Shown here in pieces: positions 14,235-20,565 of a stretch of 20,565 nt of DNA. This stretch comes from JACKOD01 sp041591635 (lineage in GTDB: Bacteria > Pseudomonadota > Gammaproteobacteria > Pseudomonadales > Oleiphilaceae), in assembly GCA_041591635.1 (NCBI GenBank), contig JBFHRO010000031.1, positions 1 through 20,565 of the forward strand, in the 5' to 3' direction. A program made the translations under genes and the position numbers. The notes under the pieces were generated by a model. It saw only the letters and a program-made list of their open reading frames with translations. It had not been told where the DNA came from and ran no database searches. The number at the start of each line of letters is the position of its first letter. The first letter of the stretch is position 1.

Positions 14235-15428
14235 TTACCACACCGACCGTTCGAGACGGGCGCCTTGCAGCACCTCATCGCCGGACAGTTCACGCCCTGC
14301 CAGCAGACGGGTGTCCGTTTGCCCGGCGGTTGTTGCCACATCATCAAGCGCGTCACGCATCAGATCACTGTTCATGATGCGCTGGATTTTCTTGCTGTAG
14401 GCCGGATCGGTGGCGTAGCCCGCGTCTTGCAATGCCTGAGTGAACTTGGCCGGGTCATCCACCACTTGCAAGGCCGACTGATAGCGGGGATGCGCCTGCA
14501 AAAAGCTGGCGTAATCGCGAAAGCTGTCGGCGTAAGAATCATAGGCACGAAAGGCCGCACGCTCTTTCATGGCGACACCCTGGCGGTATTCCGTGGTCAG
14601 GACCTCGGCTGCTTCGCCGGCCCAACGGCTGTCGGACTTGATGCCAAAAAGATTGAAACTGGGCACCCCTGTGGGCGCGATCATGTGCTTGCCCCAACCG
14701 GTTTCGAGTGCCGACTGGGCCAACATGACCCGGGCATCAATGCCGGTTTCGGCTTCAATTTGTCGAGCCACCGGATACAGATGGGCCACAAAATCCGAAG
14801 GCGACTCAAAGTGCGCAGGCGCGGGTGCTGCCGCAGTTGCCTGCGCCGTCACCGCAGGCGGCGCCAAAACATCGGTAGATACCGGCGCACGCGCGTTGGC
14901 CAGTGCCTCTTCAGGGTTATTATTGGTGTCGACAACCGGCACAAGGGTTGCTGCTGGTGTCAGGCGCTGCACTTCCGCATCCACTTGCGCCAGCGCCTCC
15001 GGGAGTTGCGCCAACTGCTCAGGACGCACAAAAGCCGGCAGGGTGCGGGGATAATCGGTAATACTGGTACGCATCCGGGCTTTATCCGTGTCGGCTTCGG
15101 GCTTGTCCAGGCCATACTTTCCGGCCATCTGGCGCATCATCTGATCGGCCACGCCAATGCCTTTGCCGTGGCTCATGGTCAAGCTCAACTGACTGTCGAA
15201 CATCGACTGATAGAACTCGCTCTGGGAGCTGTTAAGAAAATTGCCTTCCGAGAACACCTTGTTGGCATCACGCATCCCCTTGACCATCATGGACACAAAC
15301 AGCGCTTCAAATTGTTTTGCCACTTTTTCCATGGCGGCGTTTTTGTCCTGACGCGACTGGGCCTTGAGCGCATTCAAGCCCGAAAAATCGGTATAGGTTT
15401 GAGCCTGATCCAGATACGGGGATTTCAT
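14235..15428 (-). CDS. flgJ: FlgJ: rod-assembly scaffold fused to peptidoglycan hydrolase
   Basis: Bifunctional protein that caps the growing rod in the periplasm and cuts peptidoglycan to let the rod pass. It has 397 residues (Salmonella 316). The N-terminal rod-binding domain is at about 25-105 (VAKQFEALFVSMMVKGMRDA, QSEFYQSMFDSQLSLTMSHG). A Pro/Ala-rich linker (about 158-206) follows, then the glucosaminidase-type muramidase domain at about 208-360 with MLAQSALETGWGKHM, where E242 aligns with the catalytic Glu. Further motifs are FNLFGIKS and YDSYADSFRDYASFLQAHPRY. A 35-residue tail follows the domain. The ATG at 15428 has GAAGG close upstream. It sits 47 bp after flgI and carries the flgK ribosome site at its end. 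There is no signal peptide, as expected for flagellar-type export. Confidence 0.96.
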   Translation of the reverse strand: MKSPYLDQAQTYTDFSGLNALKAQSRQDKNAAMEKVAKQFEALFVSMMVKGMRDANKVFSEGNFLNSSQSEFYQSMFDSQLSLTMSHGKGIGVADQMMRQMAGKYGLDKPEADTDKARMRTSITDYPRTLPAFVRPEQLAQLPEALAQVDAEVQRLTPAATLVPVVDTNNNPEEALANARAPVSTDVLAPPAVTAQATAAAPAPAHFESPSDFVAHLYPVARQIEAETGIDARVMLAQSALETGWGKHMIAPTGVPSFNLFGIKSDSRWAGEAAEVLTTEYRQGVAMKERAAFRAYDSYADSFRDYASFLQAHPRYQSALQVVDDPAKFTQALQDAGYATDPAYSKKIQRIMNSDLMRDALDDVATTAGQTDTRLLAGRELSGDEVLQGARLERSVW

Positions 15429-15475
15429 TGCCTTCGCCTCGATAATGCCTGTCGTTTGCCAGTGTTCTGCGGGTC

Positions 15476-16630
15476 TTAGATAACGATGAGTTCTGCCTTG
15501 AGTGCGCCCGCCTGCTTGAGCGCCTCCAGTACCGCCATGATGTCGCCGGGAGCGGCCCCGACCTGATTGACGGCCTGGACAATTTCATTGAGTGTCGCCG
15601 CCGGCCCGAACTTGAACATCCGCCCCGATCCCTGATCCACGGTAATCTGGGACTGAGGCGTGACAACGGTCTGCCCCGCCGCCAGGGGATTGGGCTGGCT
15701 GACCTGCGGATCTTCGGCAATGGTTACCGAGAGGCTGCCATGGGTAATGGCCACCGGCAGCACCTTGACGTTCTGCCCCACCACAATGGTGCCGGTACGG
15801 GAATTGATGACCACCCGCGCATTGCCTTCGGCGGGCTGTATATCCATGTTTTCAAGAATCGACAGAAAGCTCACCCGCGCGCTGGCATCCCGTGGCGCCC
15901 GCACTTCAATGGAGGTGGCGTCTTTGGCCCACGCAGAATCGGGCCCCAGCAAGCCGTTAATGGCGTCTACCACTCTTCTGGCGGTGGTGAAATCCGACTG
16001 ATTCAGGTTAAAGGTCAAGGTGTCACCCCGATGAAAGGGAGAAGCAATGGACTGCTCCACCGAGGCCCCGTTGGGTATCCGGCCCACACTGGGCACATTG
16101 ACTTTGATCGAAGAACCGTCTGCGCCTTCGGCACCAAAGCCGCCGACAATCAGGTTCCCCTGCGCCATGGCGTACACCTTGCCGTCAGCACCCTTAAGGG
16201 GTGTCATCAACAGGCTGCCGCCGCGCAGGCTCTTGGCATTGCCAATAGATGACACTGTGATATCAATGTTCTGCCCCGGCTTGGCAAAGGCGGGCAAATC
16301 CACATGCACGACTACGGCCGCGACGTTCTTGAGCTTGGGATCCGTACCTTCGGGCAAGGTAATGCCAAACTTGTTCACCAGATTGCGAAAGGTCTGGTTG
16401 GTAAAAGGTGCCTTGTCGCCGGTACCATCGAGCCCTACCACCAGGCCATAACCGATGAGCTGATTGCTGCGCACACCTTCAATCGTCGCCATATCCTTGA
16501 GCCGGTCCGCTAACGCTTGACCTGACAGGACAAGCACCAGCAACAGCCACCAGGGCGATCTTCTTGTTACCTGTTGGATCTGACGCCGATACGCAGGCGC
16601 CTTGAGGGTCAAGTTCGATACAGTGTTCAT
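15476..16630 (-). CDS. flgI: Flagellar P-ring protein FlgI
   Basis: Forms the P ring around the rod in the peptidoglycan layer after Sec-dependent export. It has 384 residues including the signal sequence (E. coli 365). Family motifs follow the mature start DRLKDMATIEGVRSNQLIGY: GLVVGLDGTGDK, FTNQTFRNLVNKFGITLPEG, NVAAVVVHVDLPAFAKPGQ, GGSLLMTPLKGADG and NSRTGTIVVGQNVKV. The signal peptide is odd: about 26 residues, many polar or basic, precede the hydrophobic core WWLLLVLVLSG, with cleavage expected after ALA at residue 41. The ATG at 16630 overlaps the flgH stop by one base (TGATG), suggesting translational coupling; the frame also offers an ATG at 16645. Confidence 0.95.
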   Translation of the reverse strand: MNTVSNLTLKAPAYRRQIQQVTRRSPWWLLLVLVLSGQALADRLKDMATIEGVRSNQLIGYGLVVGLDGTGDKAPFTNQTFRNLVNKFGITLPEGTDPKLKNVAAVVVHVDLPAFAKPGQNIDITVSSIGNAKSLRGGSLLMTPLKGADGKVYAMAQGNLIVGGFGAEGADGSSIKVNVPSVGRIPNGASVEQSIASPFHRGDTLTFNLNQSDFTTARRVVDAINGLLGPDSAWAKDATSIEVRAPRDASARVSFLSILENMDIQPAEGNARVVINSRTGTIVVGQNVKVLPVAITHGSLSVTIAEDPQVSQPNPLAAGQTVVTPQSQITVDQGSGRMFKFGPAATLNEIVQAVNQVGAAPGDIMAVLEALKQAGALKAELIVI

Positions 16631-17340
16631 CAGAAAGGCCACCATTCGGAGTTAAAAAAGCGCGATCCCCAGCCCATGCGATTGGTGTCGTCGAAATCGC
16701 CGGTGCCGCCATAGGCAATACGGGCATCGGCCACCTTGGTCGAGGGGATGGTGTTATCGGTGCTGATATCTTCGGGCCGTACCAGTCCGGTCAGGCGCAC
16801 GTATTCATCGCCCTGGCTCAGGGTCAGCCATTTTTCGCCCTGCACCCGCAAAATCCCGTTGGGCAGCACTTCGGATACAGTCACCGAGATATTGCCCTTT
16901 AAACTGTTGCTCTGATCCGAGGCGGCCTCACCGCCAAAGTCCCGTTTGAAATCGACATTGGTGTTCAGACTCAGGTTGTTCATCGACAAGGCGCTGCCAA
17001 GCAAATTGGCCTCGTTGAACGTGGTTTTATTATCTTTCTTGTAACTGGTATCGGCTTTTTTGGTCGAGCGGGTTTGCTCTTCCAGGGTCACGGTAAGAAT
17101 GTCCCCTACGTTCAAGGCGATCCGGTCGCCATACAAGCCAAAATTACGATTGGTCTGAAAAATGGAACCGGTCACCGCGGCAGGCACTGTCAACGCGGAA
17201 GACGACACAGGCGCATAGCGCGGATCACCCGCCACGGGTGTCTCTCGGGTAAGGGTGCTGCAACCAGCCAGCAGCTGCACGCACACCCCCAGAATCACCA
17301 TCCGACCTGCGGTGCCTTTGTTGTTAGACTCGACATTCAT
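16630..17340 (-). CDS. flgH: Flagellar L-ring lipoprotein FlgH
   Basis: Outer-membrane lipoprotein that forms the L ring bushing. It has 236 residues (E. coli 232). The signal sequence ends in the lipobox LLAGC with the lipid-bearing cysteine at residue 27. The mature part has the family stretches GSIFQTNRNFGLYGDRIALN, VGDILTVTLEEQTRSTKKAD, NISVTVSEVLPNGILRVQGE, KWLTLSQGDEYVRLTGLVRP, and DFDDTNRMGWGSRFFNSEWWPF near the end (written here in two joined motifs GWGSRFF and WWPF). The ATG at 17340 has AGGGG 6 nt upstream; an in-frame ATG at 17370 would add residues ahead of a normal lipoprotein signal. The stop overlaps the flgI start, and flgG lies 63 bp upstream. Confidence 0.95.
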   Translation of the reverse strand: MNVESNNKGTAGRMVILGVCVQLLAGCSTLTRETPVAGDPRYAPVSSSALTVPAAVTGSIFQTNRNFGLYGDRIALNVGDILTVTLEEQTRSTKKADTSYKKDNKTTFNEANLLGSALSMNNLSLNTNVDFKRDFGGEAASDQSNSLKGNISVTVSEVLPNGILRVQGEKWLTLSQGDEYVRLTGLVRPEDISTDNTIPSTKVADARIAYGGTGDFDDTNRMGWGSRFFNSEWWPF

Positions 17341-17403
17341 GATTTTCCCCTCGTATAAACCTGTCTGCACGTCACGCTTGCCTTTACGGATTAACCGCGA
17401 GCA

Positions 17404-18189
17404 TTAGAGGTTCTGCGTGATGTACTGCAACATCTGATCGGAGGTGGAAACCACTTTCGAGTTCATCTCGTAGGCCCGCTGGGTCGTGATCATGTTCACC
17501 AGCTCTTCGACCACCTCGACGTTGGAGGCTTCCAGCATCCCCTGCTCCAGCGTGCCCAACCCCGCCAGACCGGGCGTGCCTTCCAGCGGGTTGCCGCTGG
17601 CGTTGGTTTCCCGGAACAGGTTGTTGCCGATCGATTCCAGGCCCTGCGGGTTTACGAAGTCAACGGTGGTGATGTTGCCCAGCGTGGTGGGCGCAGGCTC
17701 GCCGGCAATTGTGGCCGTGACCGTGCCATCAGTGCCTATGGTGATGCTGGAGGTATTGGCCGGTACCGTAATAGCCGGCTGCAGCGGATGACCGTTGGCG
17801 GTGACAATGTCGCCGGCCGAGTTCACCTGAAAACTGCCATCACGGGTATAAGAGACGGTGCCATCGGGCAAAAGAATCTGGAAAAACCCGCGACCGTTCA
17901 CCGCCACATCCAGCGCCTGATCCGACACTTGCAGTGAGCCCTGGGTAAATTCCTTGGCCGTCCCCACAATGCGTACCCCGGTACCCAACTGCAGCCCTGA
18001 GGGCAGCTGGGAATCCTGCGAAGTCAAGCCGCCGGGCTGGCGCTGAATCTGGTACAGCAGATCCTGGAATACCGCGCGGTCGCGCTTGAATCCGGTCGTA
18101 CTGACATTGGCCAGGTTATTGGAAATAGTGGTCAGTTGCTTTTCCTGAGCGCTTAGCCCGGTTTTGCTGACCCATAGAGCAGAATGCAT
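17404..18189 (-). CDS. flgG: Flagellar distal rod protein FlgG
   Basis: Builds the distal rod that crosses the P and L rings. It has 261 residues, matching the usual 260. The N-terminal D0 is MHSALWVSKTGLSAQEKQLT and ISNNLANVSTTGFKRDRAVF; the C-terminal D0 is EASNVEVVEELVNMITTQRA and STSDQMLQYITQNL. The rod-specific stretch that separates FlgG from the hook protein is present at about 46-72 (YQIQRQPGGLTSQDSQLPSG, then LQLGTGVR). The start ATG at 18189 has a perfect AGGAGG 5 nt upstream, among the strongest ribosome sites in the window. It is separated from flgF by 133 bp, the longest gap in the flagellar run. Confidence 0.97.
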   Translation of the reverse strand: MHSALWVSKTGLSAQEKQLTTISNNLANVSTTGFKRDRAVFQDLLYQIQRQPGGLTSQDSQLPSGLQLGTGVRIVGTAKEFTQGSLQVSDQALDVAVNGRGFFQILLPDGTVSYTRDGSFQVNSAGDIVTANGHPLQPAITVPANTSSITIGTDGTVTATIAGEPAPTTLGNITTVDFVNPQGLESIGNNLFRETNASGNPLEGTPGLAGLGTLEQGMLEASNVEVVEELVNMITTQRAYEMNSKVVSTSDQMLQYITQNL

Positions 18190-18227
18190 AACAACCTCCT
18201 GATGAGCATCAAAACGGCGTGGTCGCT

Positions 18228-18294
18228 CATTCGAAGCAGTCGGATTAGCCTCCGGTTCAGCCGGAGCATAGATCCAAAAAGCGCGGTTCGAATG
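18228..18294 (-). repeat. Nested inverted repeats in the flgF-flgG spacer
   Basis: Outer 8-bp arms cattcgaa (18228-18235) and ttcgaatg (18287-18294) enclose an inner 6-bp hairpin ctccgg/ccggag (18250-18255 and 18261-18266, 5-nt loop). Both would form in the flgF-flgG transcript. No U-run follows, so this is not a terminator. No sigma-28 or sigma-54 promoter match was found in the spacer. It may be an mRNA processing or stability structure. Confidence 0.45.
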
Positions 18295-18322
18295 TCAGAA
18301 ACTTGCCGTTTCGTTGGCTTTA

Positions 18323-19066
18323 TCAGGATATCTGCAAAAGGCGTGCCGCTGACTCGGTGTTTTCGTCAGCGGTTTTCATTACTTTGACCTGGAGCTCGTA
18401 CTGGCGCGCCAAGGCAATGATTTCCGTGAGGGATTCCACCGCGTTGACATTGCTTCCCTCAAGAAAGCCGGGCTCAAGGCGGATACGCCCATCGGGGGCC
18501 GGGGGCGCTTCCTCGGCTTTCATGTGCATCAAGCCATCGGTGCGTTTTTCCATCGCCTCCGGGTCCGGGTTGACCAGCTTGATCCGATCCACCTCGGCCA
18601 ATGTCACTGCATCTGCCCCCGAGGGAATGATGGAAATAGTGCCATCGGCACCTATTTCGATATGATCGGCCGGCGGCAAAGTGATGATGCCGCCATTGCC
18701 CAAGACCGGCAAACCCGTGCCTGTCATCAGCATGCCGGAAACATCTACCTGCAAGTCTCCGGCACGCGTGTAGGCTTCCTCGCCATCCAGCCCCTGCACG
18801 GCAATCCAGCCTTCGCCTTTGATGGCGACATCGAGCGAACGGCCGGTTTGAATCATGGGGCCCTGCTCGAAGCTGGTTGCCGGACGCTCGGTCATGGCAT
18901 AGGCCCGGGAGGGAAAGTGCTCGCCAAACACCGGCATACTGCGGGCCTGGGCATAGTCAAAGCGAAACCCGGTAGTATTGATGTTCGCCATATTATTGGC
19001 GTTTGCCCGCTGGGCCAGCATGTTTTGCTTGGCCCCGCTCATGCCTATATATAACGCCTTATCCAT
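18323..19066 (-). CDS. flgF: Flagellar proximal rod protein FlgF
   Basis: One of the rod proteins, exported by the flagellar type III system. It has 247 residues (E. coli 251). The flg_bb_rod N-terminus is MDKALYIGMSGAKQNMLAQR with ANNMANINTTGFRFDYAQAR. The middle has RSLDVAIKGEGWIAVQGLDG, EAYTRAGDLQVDVSG and ADHIEIGADGTISIIPSG. The C-terminus is EPGFLEGSNVNAVESLTEII and YELQVKVMKTADENTESAAR. Relative to FlgG it lacks the rod-specific insertion at position 46 and keeps the FlgF-type GxGWIAVQ strand, which settles the assignment. The ATG at 19066 has GAGG 5 nt upstream. It is 55 bp downstream of flgE. Confidence 0.95.
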   Translation of the reverse strand: MDKALYIGMSGAKQNMLAQRANANNMANINTTGFRFDYAQARSMPVFGEHFPSRAYAMTERPATSFEQGPMIQTGRSLDVAIKGEGWIAVQGLDGEEAYTRAGDLQVDVSGMLMTGTGLPVLGNGGIITLPPADHIEIGADGTISIIPSGADAVTLAEVDRIKLVNPDPEAMEKRTDGLMHMKAEEAPPAPDGRIRLEPGFLEGSNVNAVESLTEIIALARQYELQVKVMKTADENTESAARLLQIS

Positions 19067-19121
19067 TACTGCCTCGTCTTTATCTGGATCCTTAGGGTTA
19101 GCCCCGACCGTACGCTACCGA

Positions 19122-20565
19122 TCAGATATTCAGGATCGTTTGGGTCACCTGATCTGCGGTTTCAATCGTCTTGGCATTTGCCTGATAATTGCGCTGGGCA
19201 ATGATCAGATTCACCAATTGCGCCGAGAGATCAACGTTCGACTCTTCCAGCGAGCTGGCTTCCAGGCTACCGAGAGTACCGGTACCGGGGGCCCCCACGA
19301 TGGGATCACCCGAACGGAAGGTCTGTACCCAGGCGGTATCGCCAGCGGGCGACAGCCCTTCGGGATCATTGAAGTTAGCCAGCGCAATCTGGGCCAGGGT
19401 TCGTGACTCGCCGTTGGTGTATCTAGCAAAAAGCAGGCCGGAATCATTTACATCCAGCCCCGTCAGACGTCCGGTGGCATAGCCGTTTTGCCGCATATCC
19501 GAGACCGTAAAGGGGCTGCCATATTGGGTCGTTGGATTCACATCGATAAAAAAGTTGGAACTGGTCGGCGGAATGGGAATGGGCAGGGTGCCGCCATCGG
19601 CCACGTTAATCGGCCCGTCAGCACCATTAAGCCCGCCCAGCGCATCAACAGGCACCCAGTTCGAGATCAACGGCACATCCGAGAGGTTTTTGTTCAAGAT
19701 TCCGTTCTCATCGAAAATCATGGTGAAGGATGCGCGAGTAGCACCCACGCCGGCCACCGGATCCCCCACATCGCGGCCATCAATCAACACATGCATCTGC
19801 CAGGTATTGGGCTGGATGGTGGTATTGCTTGCCTGCTTCACAAAATACATGCTCAGAACGTGGTTGTTGCCCAAGCTGTCGTAAATGGTGGTGGAGGTGG
19901 CATGGTTATAGGTGCCAGGATCTTTAGGATCAAATACATTGTTGCGAAACACCGCCCCGGTCAGCGTTTGAATGATGCTGGTGCTGTTGGTGGCCATAGA
20001 GGCCCCCTCTGCCGTGATCACATCCACCGTGCCCCCGACAGTTGCCGTCAGATTTCCCACGCCAAGCGTCTGTGAAGAAGCCGGATTCGAACTGCCGGTC
20101 ACCAGCACCGATCCGGTACCCAATCCGCCGTCGGCATAAACAAACTGCAAATTTCCGCCCTGATTGTGAATAATATTGAGCTTGAGTTCGTTCGTCGCAC
20201 CAATAGGCGCCGCCGGATCGCCGGTAAGTACGGCAGTCACCCCCCCCAAGGCAGAGCTATTAATGTCTACCGCCAGTTGCGACAGCGAGGTACTGCTGAA
20301 GGTAATGCCGTTGACGGTGAGGGTGTCCCCGGTGGCCGGGTTAAATCCCCCGCGCAAGATGCTGGCTGTCGTGGTGGCCGTGGCATCCACACCGTCCAGG
20401 GCAGACGAAATCCGTGCCGCGATGGCACCGGCAGAATCGCCGGCATTGGTCGACACACTCGCTGTCGTGCCATCACTGTAGGTTACGGTCCAGGTTTCAC
20501 TGGGCAGACTGTTGACCAATCCTGAGACAATTTCGCCGGATCGCGGGCCATCCGCTCTTAAGCGC
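19122..20565 (-). CDS. flgE: Flagellar hook protein FlgE, C-terminal 480 residues (runs off the right edge)
   Basis: Subunit of the hook, the universal joint between rod and filament. The frame is open from the right edge to a stop at 19122; the TTG at 20519 is not a start, since codons before it (ADGPRSGEIVSG) continue in frame. The C-terminal D0 is SLEESNVDLSAQLVNLIIAQ and RNYQANAKTIETADQVTQTI. The central FlgE core is also typical: DPGTYNHATSTTIYDSLGNN followed by HVLSMYFVK, and FTVSDMRQNGYATGRLTGLD. Before the core lies a beta-rich insert of about 100 residues near the visible N-terminus, with WTVTYSDGTTASVSTNAGDS and GDTLTVNGITFSSTSL followed by DINSSALGGVTAVLTGD, like flagellin/hook IN motifs. 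E. coli FlgE has 402 residues in all, so this one is clearly larger. The N-terminal D0 and flgBCD should lie beyond the edge. Confidence 0.94.
   Translation of the reverse strand, partial: RLRADGPRSGEIVSGLVNSLPSETWTVTYSDGTTASVSTNAGDSAGAIAARISSALDGVDATATTTASILRGGFNPATGDTLTVNGITFSSTSLSQLAVDINSSALGGVTAVLTGDPAAPIGATNELKLNIIHNQGGNLQFVYADGGLGTGSVLVTGSSNPASSQTLGVGNLTATVGGTVDVITAEGASMATNSTSIIQTLTGAVFRNNVFDPKDPGTYNHATSTTIYDSLGNNHVLSMYFVKQASNTTIQPNTWQMHVLIDGRDVGDPVAGVGATRASFTMIFDENGILNKNLSDVPLISNWVPVDALGGLNGADGPINVADGGTLPIPIPPTSSNFFIDVNPTTQYGSPFTVSDMRQNGYATGRLTGLDVNDSGLLFARYTNGESRTLAQIALANFNDPEGLSPAGDTAWVQTFRSGDPIVGAPGTGTLGSLEASSLEESNVDLSAQLVNLIIAQRNYQANAKTIETADQVTQTILNI

Noticed and set aside
14265..15479. 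404-codon plus-strand frame antisense to flgJ
   Set aside because: His/Arg-rich translation typical of the antisense of a coding strand; flgJ is certain on the other strand.
16558..16567. Arg-Arg ahead of the FlgI hydrophobic core, suggestive of a Tat signal
   Set aside because: The context T-R-R-S-P-W-W lacks the Tat consensus, and FlgI is a known Sec substrate.

Overview
This window reads as chromosomal DNA of a free-living, flagellated gammaproteobacterium, probably of the Pseudomonas/Cellvibrionales side. The gene order trmJ-cysE-iscR-iscS, a divergent suhB, then secF-secD-yajC-tgt-queA is, from memory, the arrangement of the Pseudomonas chromosome. The flagellar proteins also have the Pseudomonas-like form, such as a FlgJ with a muramidase domain. 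No transposase, integrase, CRISPR array or prophage gene was seen, and almost every base is explained by well-known gene families.

Layout. Positions 1-3137, minus strand: trmJ (tRNA 2'-O-methyltransferase), cysE (serine acetyltransferase, cysteine supply), iscR ([2Fe-2S] repressor) and the N-terminal 292 codons of iscS (cysteine desulfurase), which runs off the left edge. iscR has its own promoter at 1490-1518, overlapped by a good Type 1 IscR site. Positions 3250-4116, plus strand: a protein at the suhB position whose inositol-monophosphatase active site has been largely erased. Positions 4213-9729, minus strand: queA-tgt (queuosine tRNA modification) followed by yajC-secD-secF (accessory Sec translocase), probably one transcript. 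Positions 9936-10178, plus strand: a tRNA-Leu(CAA) gene with a strong promoter, a structured trailer of about 115 nt and a bidirectional terminator that separates the housekeeping block from the flagellar block. Positions 10239-20565, minus strand: flgE (partial)-flgF-flgG-flgH-flgI-flgJ-flgK-flgL, encoding hook, distal rod, L and P rings, the rod-cap/muramidase and the two hook-filament junction proteins.

How the genes work together. CysE makes O-acetylserine for cysteine synthesis, and IscS draws sulfur from cysteine for Fe-S clusters under IscR feedback. SecDF-YajC assists export, which the ring proteins FlgH and FlgI need for their signal peptides. The rod, hook and junction proteins leave through the flagellar export apparatus.

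I did not find a wholly new system. The observations most worth follow-up are the SuhB homologue that has lost its catalytic residues at the orthologous suhB locus; a two-part beta-rich insert apparently shared by FlgE and an unusually large FlgK (883 aa); and the structured tRNA-Leu 3' trailer, which resembles the 3'ETS sponge-RNA arrangement known at E. coli leuZ.
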